A stretch of 64,000 nt of DNA from Viola odorata (taxonomy: Eukaryota > Streptophyta > Magnoliopsida > Malpighiales > Violaceae): assembly GCA_963691705.1 (NCBI GenBank), contig OY829540.1, positions 66,822,367 to 66,886,366 of the forward strand. The letters are read 5' to 3'. The notes under the pieces are model-generated. The model did not search any database. It had not been told where the DNA came from and was given only the letters and a program-made list of their open reading frames with translations. Shown piece after piece: positions 25,544-36,618 of the stretch. The position numbers and the translations under genes are program-made. Numbering within the stretch: position 1 is the stretch's first letter; each line of letters opens with the position of its first letter.

Positions 25544-26728
25544 ATAATCTTTGTTCCCTTTTTACCTTCTCTTTTTTACCTATGTAGATAAAAAAAGCGA
25601 AAGGAATGGTTTTTACCATTCTGTTCTGTCTTCTTGTTTGAGTTTTCAATCCTCTGGTGTATACTTCATTTCACTGGTGTAGTTTATCAAAAGAAATGGC
25701 AATTCATACTTTGTTGATTCATTTCCTGTTCTGTAGGATTGATAAAAGCATCTAATTTAATACCTTTTAAATGCCACAGGCCAAAAGCTTGAAAGTAAAG
25801 AAAGCTGTAAGTAAAGAAAGTATCGATCCTGCAGAAAAAGGCACTGACCACAAAACTTTCATCTGAAAATTAGGACTCGTTCTAAAACAGCATTTACAGA
25901 ACAAACTTAGGCGCCTCTAAGGGTGTACAAAAACCTACCCAAATCGAGAATCGAATTGGAACCGTACTGAATCGGTTTGAACTGTTGCATTTTTTTTTGG
26001 AACTATAGGATTGAACCGGATCGAACTAAAATTTTCAGTTTGGTTCGGTTTTTTAATTCTAAAATTTGTAAATCGAACCGTAAAATCAAGAGAACTGGTT
26101 CACATATATATATGCACTATGATATCAAAGTTTAAATTTGGTTTAATGGTTAACTCCTCACCTATTATTTTAGAAAAGAGATGTTCAAATTCTTACTCTA
26201 ATACATAATTATTAAGGTATATCGTGGATATATGTTTATTGTTCAGTATTTTATTTAATAAAAAGAGAATTATATTGTTATAAGAAATAATAATATTAAT
26301 TATTATAAAAGATATAATTACTAATTAGATGATAACTAAAATAATAAATTTGTGGTTACTTGTTAAAATAGATAACATCATCTACGAAATTTGAGTTGAA
26401 ATTAAAGTTCAAGCAAAAGTACAAAAATCTCCACCAATACAGCAAAGAAGTTTCCCTAGAAACTTTCTGTGACATCAAGCAGCTCTTTTGACATAGACTT
26501 TAAACAAACTTGCACACACACTCTAAACTATTTCCTATTTTTATATTCATATACAATTACTAAAGACATTCTTTAGAAACGTTTAGAACATAAGCAGGGT
26601 TAGGAACTGAGCCATGATAAGCACGTGTCAACATTCGAGCAAGTGGTACAACAGCATGATTTATGCTCAATCATCAAAGCATTAAGTTATCTAAACATAA
26701 CTAGAACGTGATTAATCAGTACAATCCA
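25544..26728. other. Intergenic region with a hAT-like repeat fragment
   Basis: After a short 3' region, 25915-26100 carries TAAGGGTGTACAAAAACC followed by many AACCG/CGGTT words. That pattern is common at ends of non-autonomous hAT-type repeats in plants; the other end is not identified. At 26130-26200, GGTTTAATGGTTAA and GATGTTCAAATTC faintly resemble the A and B boxes of a tRNA-derived SINE. The rest is AT-rich with nothing I can name. Confidence 0.4.
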
Positions 26729-26914
26729 TTATTTAAGAGAGAAATTTAAATTTATGTAAAAAATGATTAGGAACAAGAACAGGATGTGTATCTGGGTGGC
26801 GGCAGGATCTTGAGTGGTGACACGTAAGGCTTTGATCTGAGACAAAGCGTCAAGACACCGACTTTCCTCCGCCGCTTTCTTCGCCAGTTCTTTCTTCTTC
26901 TCGCTCCCCGCCAT
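26729..26914 (-). pseudogene. Truncated TFIIS N-terminal-domain (LW domain) fragment
   Basis: From MAGSEKKKELAKKAAEES the frame reads RCLDALSQIKALRVTTQD and AATQI, resembling the start of the TFIIS N-terminal domain, where family members continue STQVGKRLRxLTKHP. Here the frame instead runs into IHILFLFLIIFYINLNF, which looks like intron translation. The expected intron position has CAG|ATACAC rather than CAG|GT, and no continuation was seen in the next kilobase. It may be a fragment with a lost donor site, or a first exon whose remainder is gone. An ATG two codons upstream is also possible. Confidence 0.35.
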
Positions 26915-27400
26915 CTGCATGATTAAGAAACGCTTTTGCGTGTGGGTTCAGTTGCGTTTGTTGAAAGGAAGAGGTAGAGGTATCAGCGTTGGTGGGAGGC
27001 GCTTGCTGGTTTTTAGGAGTGGTGACTGACAGTTGCTGGTAGTTGGGGTTGGGCTCGGCAGCCCGGATTTGGGCGTAAATTAATGTTGTGTCACTTCTTT
27101 ACCTGTTGGGCTTTGCTTCTTTCTTTGACTAAAGTTGCTCTTTCAAGGCTATTTTCCAATTTATCTTCACGTTTTTTACGAATATTTAGTATTTACGTCG
27201 GGTTAAAAAAAAAAGAAGCGCGCACGCGCAAACAAGAAGTCGTGCCTTCGTAAGAACATGAATGCAAAATCAAAATCGTCTCCAAATTTCTCTGCTAATC
27301 TAATCACACTACCTAAATTTCTCTGCTAAGCAGCCCCGCACCCATCGTTATTCCCTCTTTCTCTTACCTCTTGCCGATCCGATCACCGCCGCTGCCACCA
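26915..27400. promoter_or_regulatory. Promoter region upstream of ELC/VPS23
   Basis: This 486-bp spacer lies between the minus-strand TFIIS-like fragment and the ELC start. The last about 100 bp are pyrimidine-rich (CCCTCTTTCTCTTACCTC), as in many plant leaders. I see no confident TATA box. Confidence 0.35.
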
Positions 27401-28651
27401 ATGGCTACCCCGCCGCCGCAGACGAAACACTACGCCATCAATCAATTCCTCTCCGAGGTGCTTTCCCAGCGCGGCCCATCCTCTCTCCCCTACGCCGAGG
27501 ACACCAAGTGGCTCATTCGTCAACACCTTCTCACCCTTGCCTCCGCTTACCCTTCTTTGGATCCCAAAACGGCGACCTTCACCCACAACGACGGCCGCAC
27601 CGTCAACCTTCTCCAGGCCGACGGCACTGTCCCCATGGCGTACCAGTCCGTCACATACAACATCCCGATCATCATCTGGCTCATTGACTCTTACCCTCGC
27701 CATCCGCCTTTGGTCTACGTCAATCCCACGCGCGACATGGTAATCTCTTCTACCCATCCTCATGTTAACCCCTCCGGTTTAGTATCCATACCCTATTTGC
27801 AGAATTGGATCTACCCGACTTCCAATCTGGTGGATCTCGCTCGAGAATTAAGCCACATGTTCAGCCGTAATCCACCGGTCTACACTAAGAGCCGCTCAAA
27901 TCCTAACCCTAATCCTCCCGTCCCCATTTGTCACCATAATCATCCGAATCCGTCCAGCTTTGGGTCTGCTGGAGCCTATCCTCCGCGTCCAATGGTCCGG
28001 CCTCCGTATTCGCCCTCCCCGTATGGTGGAGGAGCAGCTGCAGGAAGTACTGTCTCCAGTGGTGTTACTGGTGGAGGGAGGGTGGGAACAGATGATGCAG
28101 CAGAGGTGTACAGGAAAAATGCTATAGGGAAGGTAATTGACATGGTGCATCGGGATGTTGTGGAGTTGAGGAAAGCTAGGGAGGGAGAAATGGAAGGTCT
28201 GTTCGCTGCTCAAGGGGCCTTAAAAAGGCGAGAGGAGGAGATAAATATGGGATTGAAGGAGATGCGAGATGAGGTGGAAGCGTTAGAAACTCAACTACAG
28301 GTGGTGTTGATGAATACTGATGTATTGGAAGGTTGGGTGCGCCTAAATGAATCAAAGGTTAAAGGAAATGTGAAGGATATGGATGTGGATAGTCCATTTG
28401 AGTGCACTGATGTATTATCAAAACAAATGTTGGAGTCTACATCTGTGGATTTGGCCATTGAGGATGTGATTTATTCCTTGGATAAGGCAGTGCAAGAAGG
28501 GGCGGTGCCATTTGATCAGTATCTTAAGAATGTGAGGTTGTTGTCGAGAGAGCAGTTTTTTAAGAGGGCTCTTGCTGCTAAGGTCAGGGCAGCACAAATG
28601 CAAGCACAGGTTGCTAATATGGCAGCGAGGGCACCACATTACGCTGCTTGA
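27401..28651 (+). CDS. ELC: ELC / VPS23 (TSG101 homolog), ESCRT-I subunit
   Basis: Intronless, 416 residues. The start is the ATG of [20 protein letters not shown]; upstream in-frame codons lack ATG. Residues about 10-155 form a UEV domain: the frame reads [40 protein letters not shown] and [18 protein letters not shown]. The catalytic Cys of true E2 enzymes is absent, as expected for UEV. A Pro/Asn/Gly-rich linker follows, then a coiled coil (about 250-320, rich in Glu/Arg/Lys), and a C-terminal steadiness box ([20 protein letters not shown]). In the family this protein binds ubiquitinated cargo at endosomes as part of ESCRT-I; in Arabidopsis ELC loss affects cytokinesis. Identity is clear, but which paralog (ELC or ELC-like) is not decided. 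Confidence 0.93.
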   Translation: MATPPPQTKHYAINQFLSEVLSQRGPSSLPYAEDTKWLIRQHLLTLASAYPSLDPKTATFTHNDGRTVNLLQADGTVPMAYQSVTYNIPIIIWLIDSYPRHPPLVYVNPTRDMVISSTHPHVNPSGLVSIPYLQNWIYPTSNLVDLARELSHMFSRNPPVYTKSRSNPNPNPPVPICHHNHPNPSSFGSAGAYPPRPMVRPPYSPSPYGGGAAAGSTVSSGVTGGGRVGTDDAAEVYRKNAIGKVIDMVHRDVVELRKAREGEMEGLFAAQGALKRREEEINMGLKEMRDEVEALETQLQVVLMNTDVLEGWVRLNESKVKGNVKDMDVDSPFECTDVLSKQMLESTSVDLAIEDVIYSLDKAVQEGAVPFDQYLKNVRLLSREQFFKRALAAKVRAAQMQAQVANMAARAPHYAA

Positions 28652-31258
28652 TGGTATGTCTAATGGAGTTCTTTGGTCATCGATATTGTATTCTTATAGT
28701 TTAAGGTTAGATTCTTGTGAAGAAAAGTTCCTTATGCCATTTAACTTGTTTTCTTCTTCAGTTTAATTCAATTTTGTGAATTATATATAGTGCCTGTTAG
28801 CATTTCGTATGTTTGGTGCTAGCCATGTTTCAAGCACTTGAATGAATATGGGATTCGGTCATACTCAGAGGTGGCAGGTATATGCCTGGGGTCATGGATA
28901 TACTTCTCTGTTTTGGTGTTGTACATATTTATAGTGCTGTCCAAGAATGGGACTTCATTCTTGGAAGTTGCTCTTATGATATTTCTTGAACTTTTACCGT
29001 ATGATATATAAATAACACCTCTGAATTCGTAACCTATTCCAATGATTGATGGTTGTCTGGCTATAGCAGTCCTTATTCCAGGTCTATGGTAGTTGAGGAA
29101 AAAGAAGCTCCCATGCTATAACTACCTTAGCTGTGTTTCTCATCTATTTTATGATTCAGGAGATTTGAATTATTATCCTATTACTTCCAGCGAGCAATGA
29201 ACACGGACTGTTAACATTTCAATGTTGTGAAGTCGGTAACATTTGCCTGGCTGGGTTTTGTATAGATCACGGATTTAACTACTTGACTTCCTTTTTTACT
29301 TCTGCACCAAATATTATAATTCAATGCTTGTACATGTGTTTTCATATCACACGTCATGGAGTGCACAATTAATTGCATGAATTTTTACCAGTTTCTGATG
29401 CCTGAGACCAGGCAGTACAGGTCAAAGAGCATTGAAGAGGTCAGTTTATATGGTGCATACGTCCTCTTCTATTTGCATTATGTATTTGCCAGTAGGCGTC
29501 GATATTAGATCCTTACTTTTCATTCGTTATAGAACATAAAACATAAAGATGATGATTAATACTTTTGTACACAGCGATTGTTGTGAATTTGCACCGCCTT
29601 TGCTTATAAGCACAGCCCCCCTCCTATTTTTAGACAACATTGTTGAATGTTGATGCCCAAATTGGTAGAAATGTCCTGGTCAAATGAATTCTGTACCAGG
29701 CACTGTTGTCTCGTGAATCTGTTTTGTTTGTCATCCCGTGAATATCAGTATCCGAGGTAGATGACTTCCCTCCATGACAATTGTTGCCAGAATTAGGACC
29801 ACCATTACTTGTCCGAATAGTTTTTTTAACTCCTTTAGTTTTCTTGTTGCAACGCTTCAATTCAGATTAAGAGATCGAACCATTTATACTACTAATTACA
29901 TGTAATTTTATCATTCGAAAACATCAAGGATAATTCAAAATGTTGTACCGTTCATCACCAATTGTTTAGTGTGTAGCTTCTATAAAAAAGTGCAACTTTT
30001 GATCCTCATCATATCTGAAATCTATGCGTCACACTTCATTGAGATCAATGGGCAGTAACATTTCACGTCTAACCATATTCCAGTTCAACTAGAGAAAGCA
30101 TAGTCAAGGTGCCAATAAGCATATATTGAAAACACTTTGGCATCTTAGATTAACAAAAACAACAGTGGTTGAATACAAAGACCTTGCGGTCGCCGGAATA
30201 TCCTGAACCTTAGTGGACCATCTCTTCTAGTACATAATGTCACATCCTTAGTTCACATAGACAATCAAGCTAGATGATCGTCTTGTAGAAGCATACTAAG
30301 AAACAAGCCTCTAATGACGGGGAGGGAAGGGGCAATCGAGCAATACCTATGTGCTTAATTCTGTCATACAATAGAGTGTACATACAAGCACGGAGAGATA
30401 AGGCTCTACATTCTGAAGGTAGACGCAACTGAGAAATACCTGGTGCTTAATTGTTGTTGTACAATCACACGAGCATTAACCCTCGCCCCCCTCCTCTTGG
30501 AGGATGATGCAACTAGATAGCAACACAGAGGTCCTTCAATCCAAATACTAAACTTCCCATCTCCAAATTATCATTGCAGGCAACAATTATATACTACCAT
30601 GTTCCTCCATGAAGAGGGGCATAGTAAATGTGGAGAATGAACATACTTCCCGAGTTCACAACATAGACTTTTGTTAAGCAAGGTCACACATCAGTAATAA
30701 CCCTCTCCCAACCCCAAACAGTTAGGAAAATAGCTCTGATTCAAATGCTTTGAATCCCAGGACAACACTTGTATACAACTTATCCACAACATGTTCAACG
30801 GATCAAGAAAAGCTCCTACTTGTGTTACCAGTTATATATTGGCAACTACATTTCAACTCATATTCCCACCCCACATGATCACCAAGAATTACCAGTTGAA
30901 ATAGACACGCCAATTTACTTAAATGAATCCTAAGATCAATTAAGTTGGTAGGCCAAATGGGGGGTCAGCATACTTGCATCATATTGCTACAACAACCTAA
31001 GTCGTAATCAAAATGGCACAAATACACTATGCATACGAGCAATTTAGCAACAAAAGAAAGAAGGGCACAAAAGATGAGTAGAATTAAGGTAACAACACAA
31101 ACATCTGATGTAATTCTCCTCAAGAGTTAATGCCCATAAACCCTCAACAAGGAACTTAGAAAACAAAACAACATTATTGGATAAAAACTGTATTCTCGGT
31201 TTTTCATCAGCAAACTGATGGAAGAATCAAAAAGCTATACCAGAACATTGATCCATCT
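28652..31258. other. Long intergenic region without recognised gene
   Basis: ELC 3' untranslated DNA occupies the start. A degenerate direct repeat is visible at about 30331-30378 and 30424-30470 (CAATACCTATGTGCTTAATT versus AAATACCTGGTGCTTAATT). The 76-codon open frame on the minus strand at 29630-29860 has no family resemblance. I see no exon-like pattern, so the region is left uncalled. Confidence 0.45.
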
Positions 31259-31624
31259 TCACATCTCTTCAGACTCCACTTTCTCAAAAAAGGTCTTCTT
31301 AATCCAACCAAATGGCTGCAAGAACACAAAAGATTTTAATCAAAACAAATATACAATTTTGGAATTACAAATTTAGAATACAATTTTGTTTATTCTTGCT
31401 CTAAAATCTTTCATTTACTTTTGGCAGGTGAAAATATAATAAATAAGACAACAAACACGATACTAATAATGAATGATAAAGATGAGATCTGAATTGATAA
31501 AAACCTGGACGATCCAAAGGCCGGTTGTGGTGGCGGCGACGCCCCAGAAGACGGCGGCTTGGGCGTCAGAGGAGTAAGTGCGGAGCGTTGGAGCCAACTT
31601 TGACATAAGAGCTCCTTTGGCCAT
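31259..31624 (-). CDS. QCR10: Cytochrome b-c1 complex subunit 10 (QCR10)
   Basis: Two exons, 31624-31505 and 31315-31259, join in frame to 58 residues. Exon 1 reads MAKGALMSKLAPTLRTYSSD followed by AQAAVFWGVAATTTGLWIVQ; exon 2 reads PFGWIKKTFFEKVESEEM. The donor is CAG|GTTTTT and the acceptor TTGCAG|CC. Length and sequence match the roughly 6.7-kDa plant complex III subunit encoded by At2g40765. A single hydrophobic helix (about residues 20-42) would span the inner mitochondrial membrane; the basic amphipathic N-terminus probably serves as targeting signal. The gene sits next to the rhodanese locus, as in Arabidopsis. It is easily missed because neither exon alone gives a long open frame. Confidence 0.9.
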
Positions 31625-32380
31625 GATCTTCTAATCCGATTCGATTCTTCGTAAACCCTAAAGAGAAACTAGAAAACGAAGGGGAGAAATGCAACTGACT
31701 TCTCTTTTCCAATCAACAGAAGAGTACTCGCTTGTTCAATAAAGAAGCCAAAACTAAAAGAGAGTGAATATTTAACAGAAAAGGAATATACGCGTTGGTC
31801 TTCTTATTGGAGCAGATATATCTGGCTTTTATGTTAGCCATTTCGGGCCCAGCCCACTTCCACAAAAACTTTATAGCACGGCCCAAGGTCATACTCAGGG
31901 GACACGACCTTAAAAAATGTTGCAAGACTGCTTCCTTACCATCAGAGATCTTCTCCAGTACGTATACCTCAACCATGTTCTCAATATAGTTTACATTCAG
32001 ATGAACAATCTGAGAAAAAACATCCAGAATAGAATTCTTAATATGCCTTTATTTTGCAGGTCAAGTCAAAGATTGTCGGTGGAAGTTCCAAAGAGTGACC
32101 TCTATTAAAGCATAGGAAGTTGGTCAAATTACATTCTCTGAGAAGAACTTATTACAATGATTTCAAATTCTTGTTCTCAATTTTCTGGGTAGTGAACACA
32201 TTTTTTCTAATTTTCCAATGAAAATGGAAACATAAGAAAAGCAATGAAAATTGAAAACAGAACACAAAAATTAACTAAATAGGGTCTAAGGCTCTTATCT
32301 GACGATAAAAGATCCACATCATAGTTTCGTCCCTAATCTCAATTCCCAATATTTTAAAAGAAAATAAAAACTGCTACAGG
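31625..32380. other. Intergenic region between QCR10 start and rhodanese 3' end
   Basis: It contains the QCR10 leader and promoter with the site II cluster. The part from about 31990 to 32380 is AT-rich 3' flank of the rhodanese locus without visible genes. Confidence 0.5.
31846..31885 (-). promoter_or_regulatory. Three site II motifs upstream of QCR10
   Basis: On the minus strand TGGGCC occurs at 31885-31880 and 31851-31846 and TGGGCT at 31856-31851, about 220-260 bp upstream of the QCR10 ATG. Site II elements are a known hallmark of plant genes for mitochondrial respiratory subunits, bound by TCP factors. Their function here is inferred from motif and context. Confidence 0.55.
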
Positions 32381-35300
32381 CTAAATTGAACTTGAAACTT
32401 GAGTAGACTTCCTCCCACAACTATCTGATTTAGATGTTGGCTTCCGGCCCTTATCCGGACCACCTATAACGCCCCATGACTCGAACTGCCTTTGTCGAGC
32501 TCTGGCCCTCTTTTTCTCTTCTTCAGACTTTGATGAATAACAGTGAGGACAAGTAACTCCACACTCCCATTCTGGGGCTTCCATGTCAGCATCACTTACC
32601 GGTTGCTTGCATCCATAGCAAAGCTTATAAGTTCCTTGGGCCATGCCATGCTCAACAGAGACCCTCTTGTCGAAAACAAAGCACTCACCCTCCCACATGC
32701 TCTCCGATCTTGGAACTTCCTCGAGATATTTCAGGATACCACCTTCCAAATGATAAACCTAGTACACAAAAATAACATTAAAGGATCTACATGCAAACAC
32801 AACTTCTTGTGGAAAATGCTAACATAAGCAAGCAACAACCGGCCTTGGTAAGACTAAAATGTTGGGACCAAATGTCTCATGAACACCGCTTCCACATCAG
32901 AAACTGAGCAGCTCAGGATATACAATACATAAAATAGCAAGTCTATGAGAATGTATGCCAGAAGTTAGAATTCCAATAGATCGCCTCTTTGAAGCCTTTA
33001 CTGAGAAGAAAACTTGAAGCTTTCTCACATCGAATTCCACCCGTGCAATGCATTGCTACATGCGGAGGCATTCTCTCTCTTTTTTCTTCATCAATGCATC
33101 CATCTGAACAATTTACATTATCTGTTTCTGCCAGTTGGAACTCATCATCCACCCAAGATGGGAATTCCCTAAAAGCTGCCGTGCAGGGATCAACTGCTCC
33201 TTTGAACTTCGCAATTCTAGTTTCATAGTCATTCCGTACATCAATAACCACCTATTGGTGGGATCAATAACGATACAAGAACAGCAAAGCATAAGTAAAA
33301 TTAACTTCTACAAATTTAGAGGATGAAAGGAAGACTCCATAGTTATTCTAAATTAAAACACAACTTTTGTGCTCAACTACTCTGCATATGCAAATGGATT
33401 GGAACTCTACATGTGATTTTGACAGTAATGAGTTACGTATTGGGAGTCAAATTCAAGTCTAGGTTCTAATATAAATGAAGATTGCATGAATGTTGTGAAT
33501 CACAGAAGGTTAACATAATCAGTTCTATATTAAGAATAGACGTCAACTGAACTGGAAGAAGCATACTTGAAAGCTTGAACCCAAGGCTTTTAAGTCTTAT
33601 ATCTCAGAGCTTACATAAAGGTATGTTTTCTCATTGCCGATTGCTTCAAGAATCTACAATGGCCTTTTATGTACTCATAAGAATTCCAGATCATTTACCC
33701 TATAATTCAAGAACAAAAGCAGACAAAATTAACACCTAACTGTTAAACATTGTTACTTTTTCTACTTTTTGGAAAAAGAGAATGAGATCTAATGATAACA
33801 TCCAAATGAAATGGCATTATCAAATTTGGGAACCTAGCATAGTGTTTACAAAAGATGAGTTAAGATTTATGGAATATCACAAGGATGACATAAACAGTAA
33901 TTACATTCCCCAAGTTTTACACCGTCCACAATAATTGAAAAGTGAAACCATGTCTAATATCACAACAAAGAGCCACAAAATATCTGTAAAACGTGAAATT
34001 CTTACTGTGTCTGGATCACTAATCAATGTGTTCCACTCCCTTGGCCTCACGTACTTCCCGACACGTTCAATAGGTGACACACTAGGCATTCCAAGAGTAA
34101 CAATCTGCTCAGGGAAAAAGAACGACATCAGGAAACTATCATTATAACTCCAAGACATTCATTTTGTATAGTCATGTGCTGACAGAACATACCAAAAACA
34201 CACCTTTTGCTTAAAATAAGGATACCTCTTTCTTCAACTTCACCCTAACATGATCCCAACGAAATGGTGCATCTTCCCCAACTGCAAGAGGAGAACTGCT
34301 AGAGTGTCCACGATGAATAGCTTACTCCTCAGGACTAACTGGTGACTCCACTTGCCTGAGCCCCTTTAGTCGATCATCACTTTTGATAAATTCAAGTACT
34401 CTTTCCTCTGATTCTCTAGTTCCACATATACTGCCATTGATTCCCTCAGGTGCAAGAATTATACCACCTGAAACACGCTGGAGAGAATCAGCTCGGTGAG
34501 GTCCAAGGACATGACATTAGATATCAATGGCCAACAGAATAATAAGACAAAACCCAAAGGTACATGACAAGAGAAAAAATAACCAAACAGCTGTCCAAGG
34601 GAGTTATAATTCACTAAAGTTTGAGATGTCCTCTTCAATGGAACTTGTTTACTACATTTTGCTATCCATCGACAATACCAAAAGCTAAAAGCTGCCAAAG
34701 AAATTGTAGTTCGTTGAGACTGTCGATAGGAAAGCCTTTTAAAAAGTTGGTTCAGCTTTCGCTTAAAAGCAACACAATTGCTCAAAAACAGAAAATTCTC
34801 CAAGCACTCCAACATTACATAATCCCCATGAATGCTTTCAGCTACAGAGTTAAACCTAAATGAAATCATTCCTAAGAGTCCAACAGAAAGAAATAGCTTG
34901 ATTACAAAAGCAAAAGACTCCCACTTCCCTTCATGCTTCTAGTTTAGTAGAAATAAGAAAATCATACATTAAACAGATTGTGTTCTATAATCCACATCAA
35001 CACAGAGCAGCATATAAACTCCAACGTTCAAATTTTGCAATCAAAGAAACAAATAATACTGATAGAGAATGTCTGCTTAAAACTAATTACCAATTTTCAC
35101 ACAGCTCCTTGTGATAGAGAATGTCTGCTTAAACTCCAACGTTCAATTTTTCTCAAATCAGCATGGCCAGGGATATTAGCAAACTTGTAGAACGATACCA
35201 CTACCAGAGTTTGTTCTGGGATCTGGCCAATGGAACCGGTTGTGCCCGAAATAGGAACTGGGTCGGTTGCAGCAGACCCGGAAAAGCATTTGGAGACTGT

Positions 35301-35516
35301 CATGTTTTGGTGTGATTTGTGGGAATTTGAATGGGATAGGTTAGGGCTATGAGCAGAGGGACAATGGGAGTGGCGATGGTTAGAGCAATTAAGGTTTCGG
35401 AAGGTGGATTTTACGGGAGGGAGAAATCTATGAACAGAATTAGGGTTTAAGGTACAGGGTGGTGGTGATAGCATTCTCAGTGAGAAGAACAAGGTCTCAG
35501 CCCTACCCCTCAGCAT
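32381..35516 (-). pseudogene. STR6: Rhodanese-domain protein (STR6 type), apparently inactivated
   Basis: Five exon blocks match the STR6/At2g40760 family: 35516-35091, 34477-34226, 34104-34006, 33251-32985 and 32758-32381. Readable parts are EQTLVVVSFYKFANIPGHAD, the acylphosphatase-like GGIILAPEGINGSICGTRES, the rhodanese domain with VIDVRNDYETRIAKFKGAVD and the active-site loop HCTGGIRCEKA (catalytic Cys present), and a zinc-binding C-terminus ([21 protein letters not shown]). Lesions: (1) an insertion of about 38 bp at 35113-35150 after HADLRK puts the KELCE segment out of frame; (2) the A-run before the exon 1 donor is one base shorter than the frame needs; (3) an in-frame TAA at 34322-34324 lies between SPEE and AIHRGH; (4) the donor of exon 4 is GAG|GCGATC rather than GT. 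Sequence error could explain one of these, hardly all. Confidence 0.75.
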
Positions 35517-36006
35517 AGTAGAGTGCAGCTGCTCTCATGTTTCTTTTTCATCCCGCTAATAATAATGATATAATTTTAAAAAAAAGAAGAGAGATTTAAT
35601 CGTATTAATTTGGTCTCTCATCTCATTTTTTTTCTCACATATAACTTTTATATTGAAATAGGGTCAATCATGATTGTGCCACGTCAATCAAAAATTATAA
35701 AAATGTCATTGATTGGCCTAATGTGCTGTTTGAGTGTGCTACCTAGCATTACTCATTGAAATAATCTGAACTCTCATGCTAACTTCATCCATTGATATTC
35801 AATAACCATTAAATATATTTTTATAATTTATTTTTCAAGCTTGTTCCTTTTTTATAGGGAAAAAAAATGTTATCTCCTATTGAATATTTATCAATATTTT
35901 GTATCAAAAAAAATTAAAAAGAAATCTGATGAACTTAGCTAAAAAAAAACCAATAAGCTTCTAGGTCATTGATTCATTAAAAAAAAAAAATCAGTGGTAC
36001 TTTTTA

Positions 36007-36133
36007 CTCCCTTTGGTGTAAATTAAATGTTTTTCTCGCATCTCAATATTCAGTAGATTTAACACTAAAAATACAAATAAAAGTTACAGTAAAAGCAAAT
36101 CCTAAAACGACGTTTAATTCACATCGGAGGGAG
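36007..36133 (+). mobile_element. Stowaway-like MITE, copy 1
   Basis: The ends are CTCCCTTTGGTG and ACATCGGAGGGAG, complementary over the terminal CTCCC. The left flank is TA; the right flank reads TT. It is about 127 bp and aligns along its length, in reverse, with 36379-36504. Internal text includes CCTAAAACGACGTTTAATT. There is no coding capacity. Confidence 0.6.
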
Positions 36134-36378
36134 TTCAAACACATGAAAGGATCATATTTCGAATTTATATCCCCTAATTTACAATTTTTATCTATACTAA
36201 AAAAACACTTGGTTTAAAATTTAAAAGAATAAAATTCAAATGTGGGCCTTTTTTTTGGCAAGTTATACTTAAATGGCTTCCCATCCATTAATATTATATT
36301 ATAAGTAAAAACAGACTAATTAAGTCAGGAAGGGTATACCTTAAAACAAGCTAATCCCTTGAATATAACTTGATCATA

Positions 36379-36504
36379 CTCCCCCTGGGGGAAATAAACG
36401 TCGTTTTAGGATTTACTTTTACTGTTCATTTTACTTGTATTTTTAGTGTTAAACCTACTGAATATTGGGATGCGAGAAAGTCATTTAATTTGCACCAGAG
36501 GGAG
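36379..36504 (-). mobile_element. Stowaway-like MITE, copy 2 (inverted)
   Basis: The ends are CTCCCCCTGGGGG and GCACCAGAGGGAG, flanked by TA on both sides (36377-36378, 36505-36506), the usual Stowaway target duplication. The shared core includes AAACGTCGTTTTAGG and TAGTGTTAAACCTACTG. Orientation is opposite to copy 1, so the pair can form a long hairpin. Confidence 0.6.
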
Positions 36505-36618
36505 TAAATGCTAATAGACCTAGCTGGATACTGAGTCCAATTGCACTACAAAATTCCTAACATGGATCTGTTGATGATGATGACCCAAACAGTCCGGTGA
36601 ATCACAGTTTTTTTTTAA

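Noticed and set aside
29630..29860. 76-codon minus-strand frame downstream of ELC
   Set aside because: No homology recognised, no promoter or splice context, biased composition.
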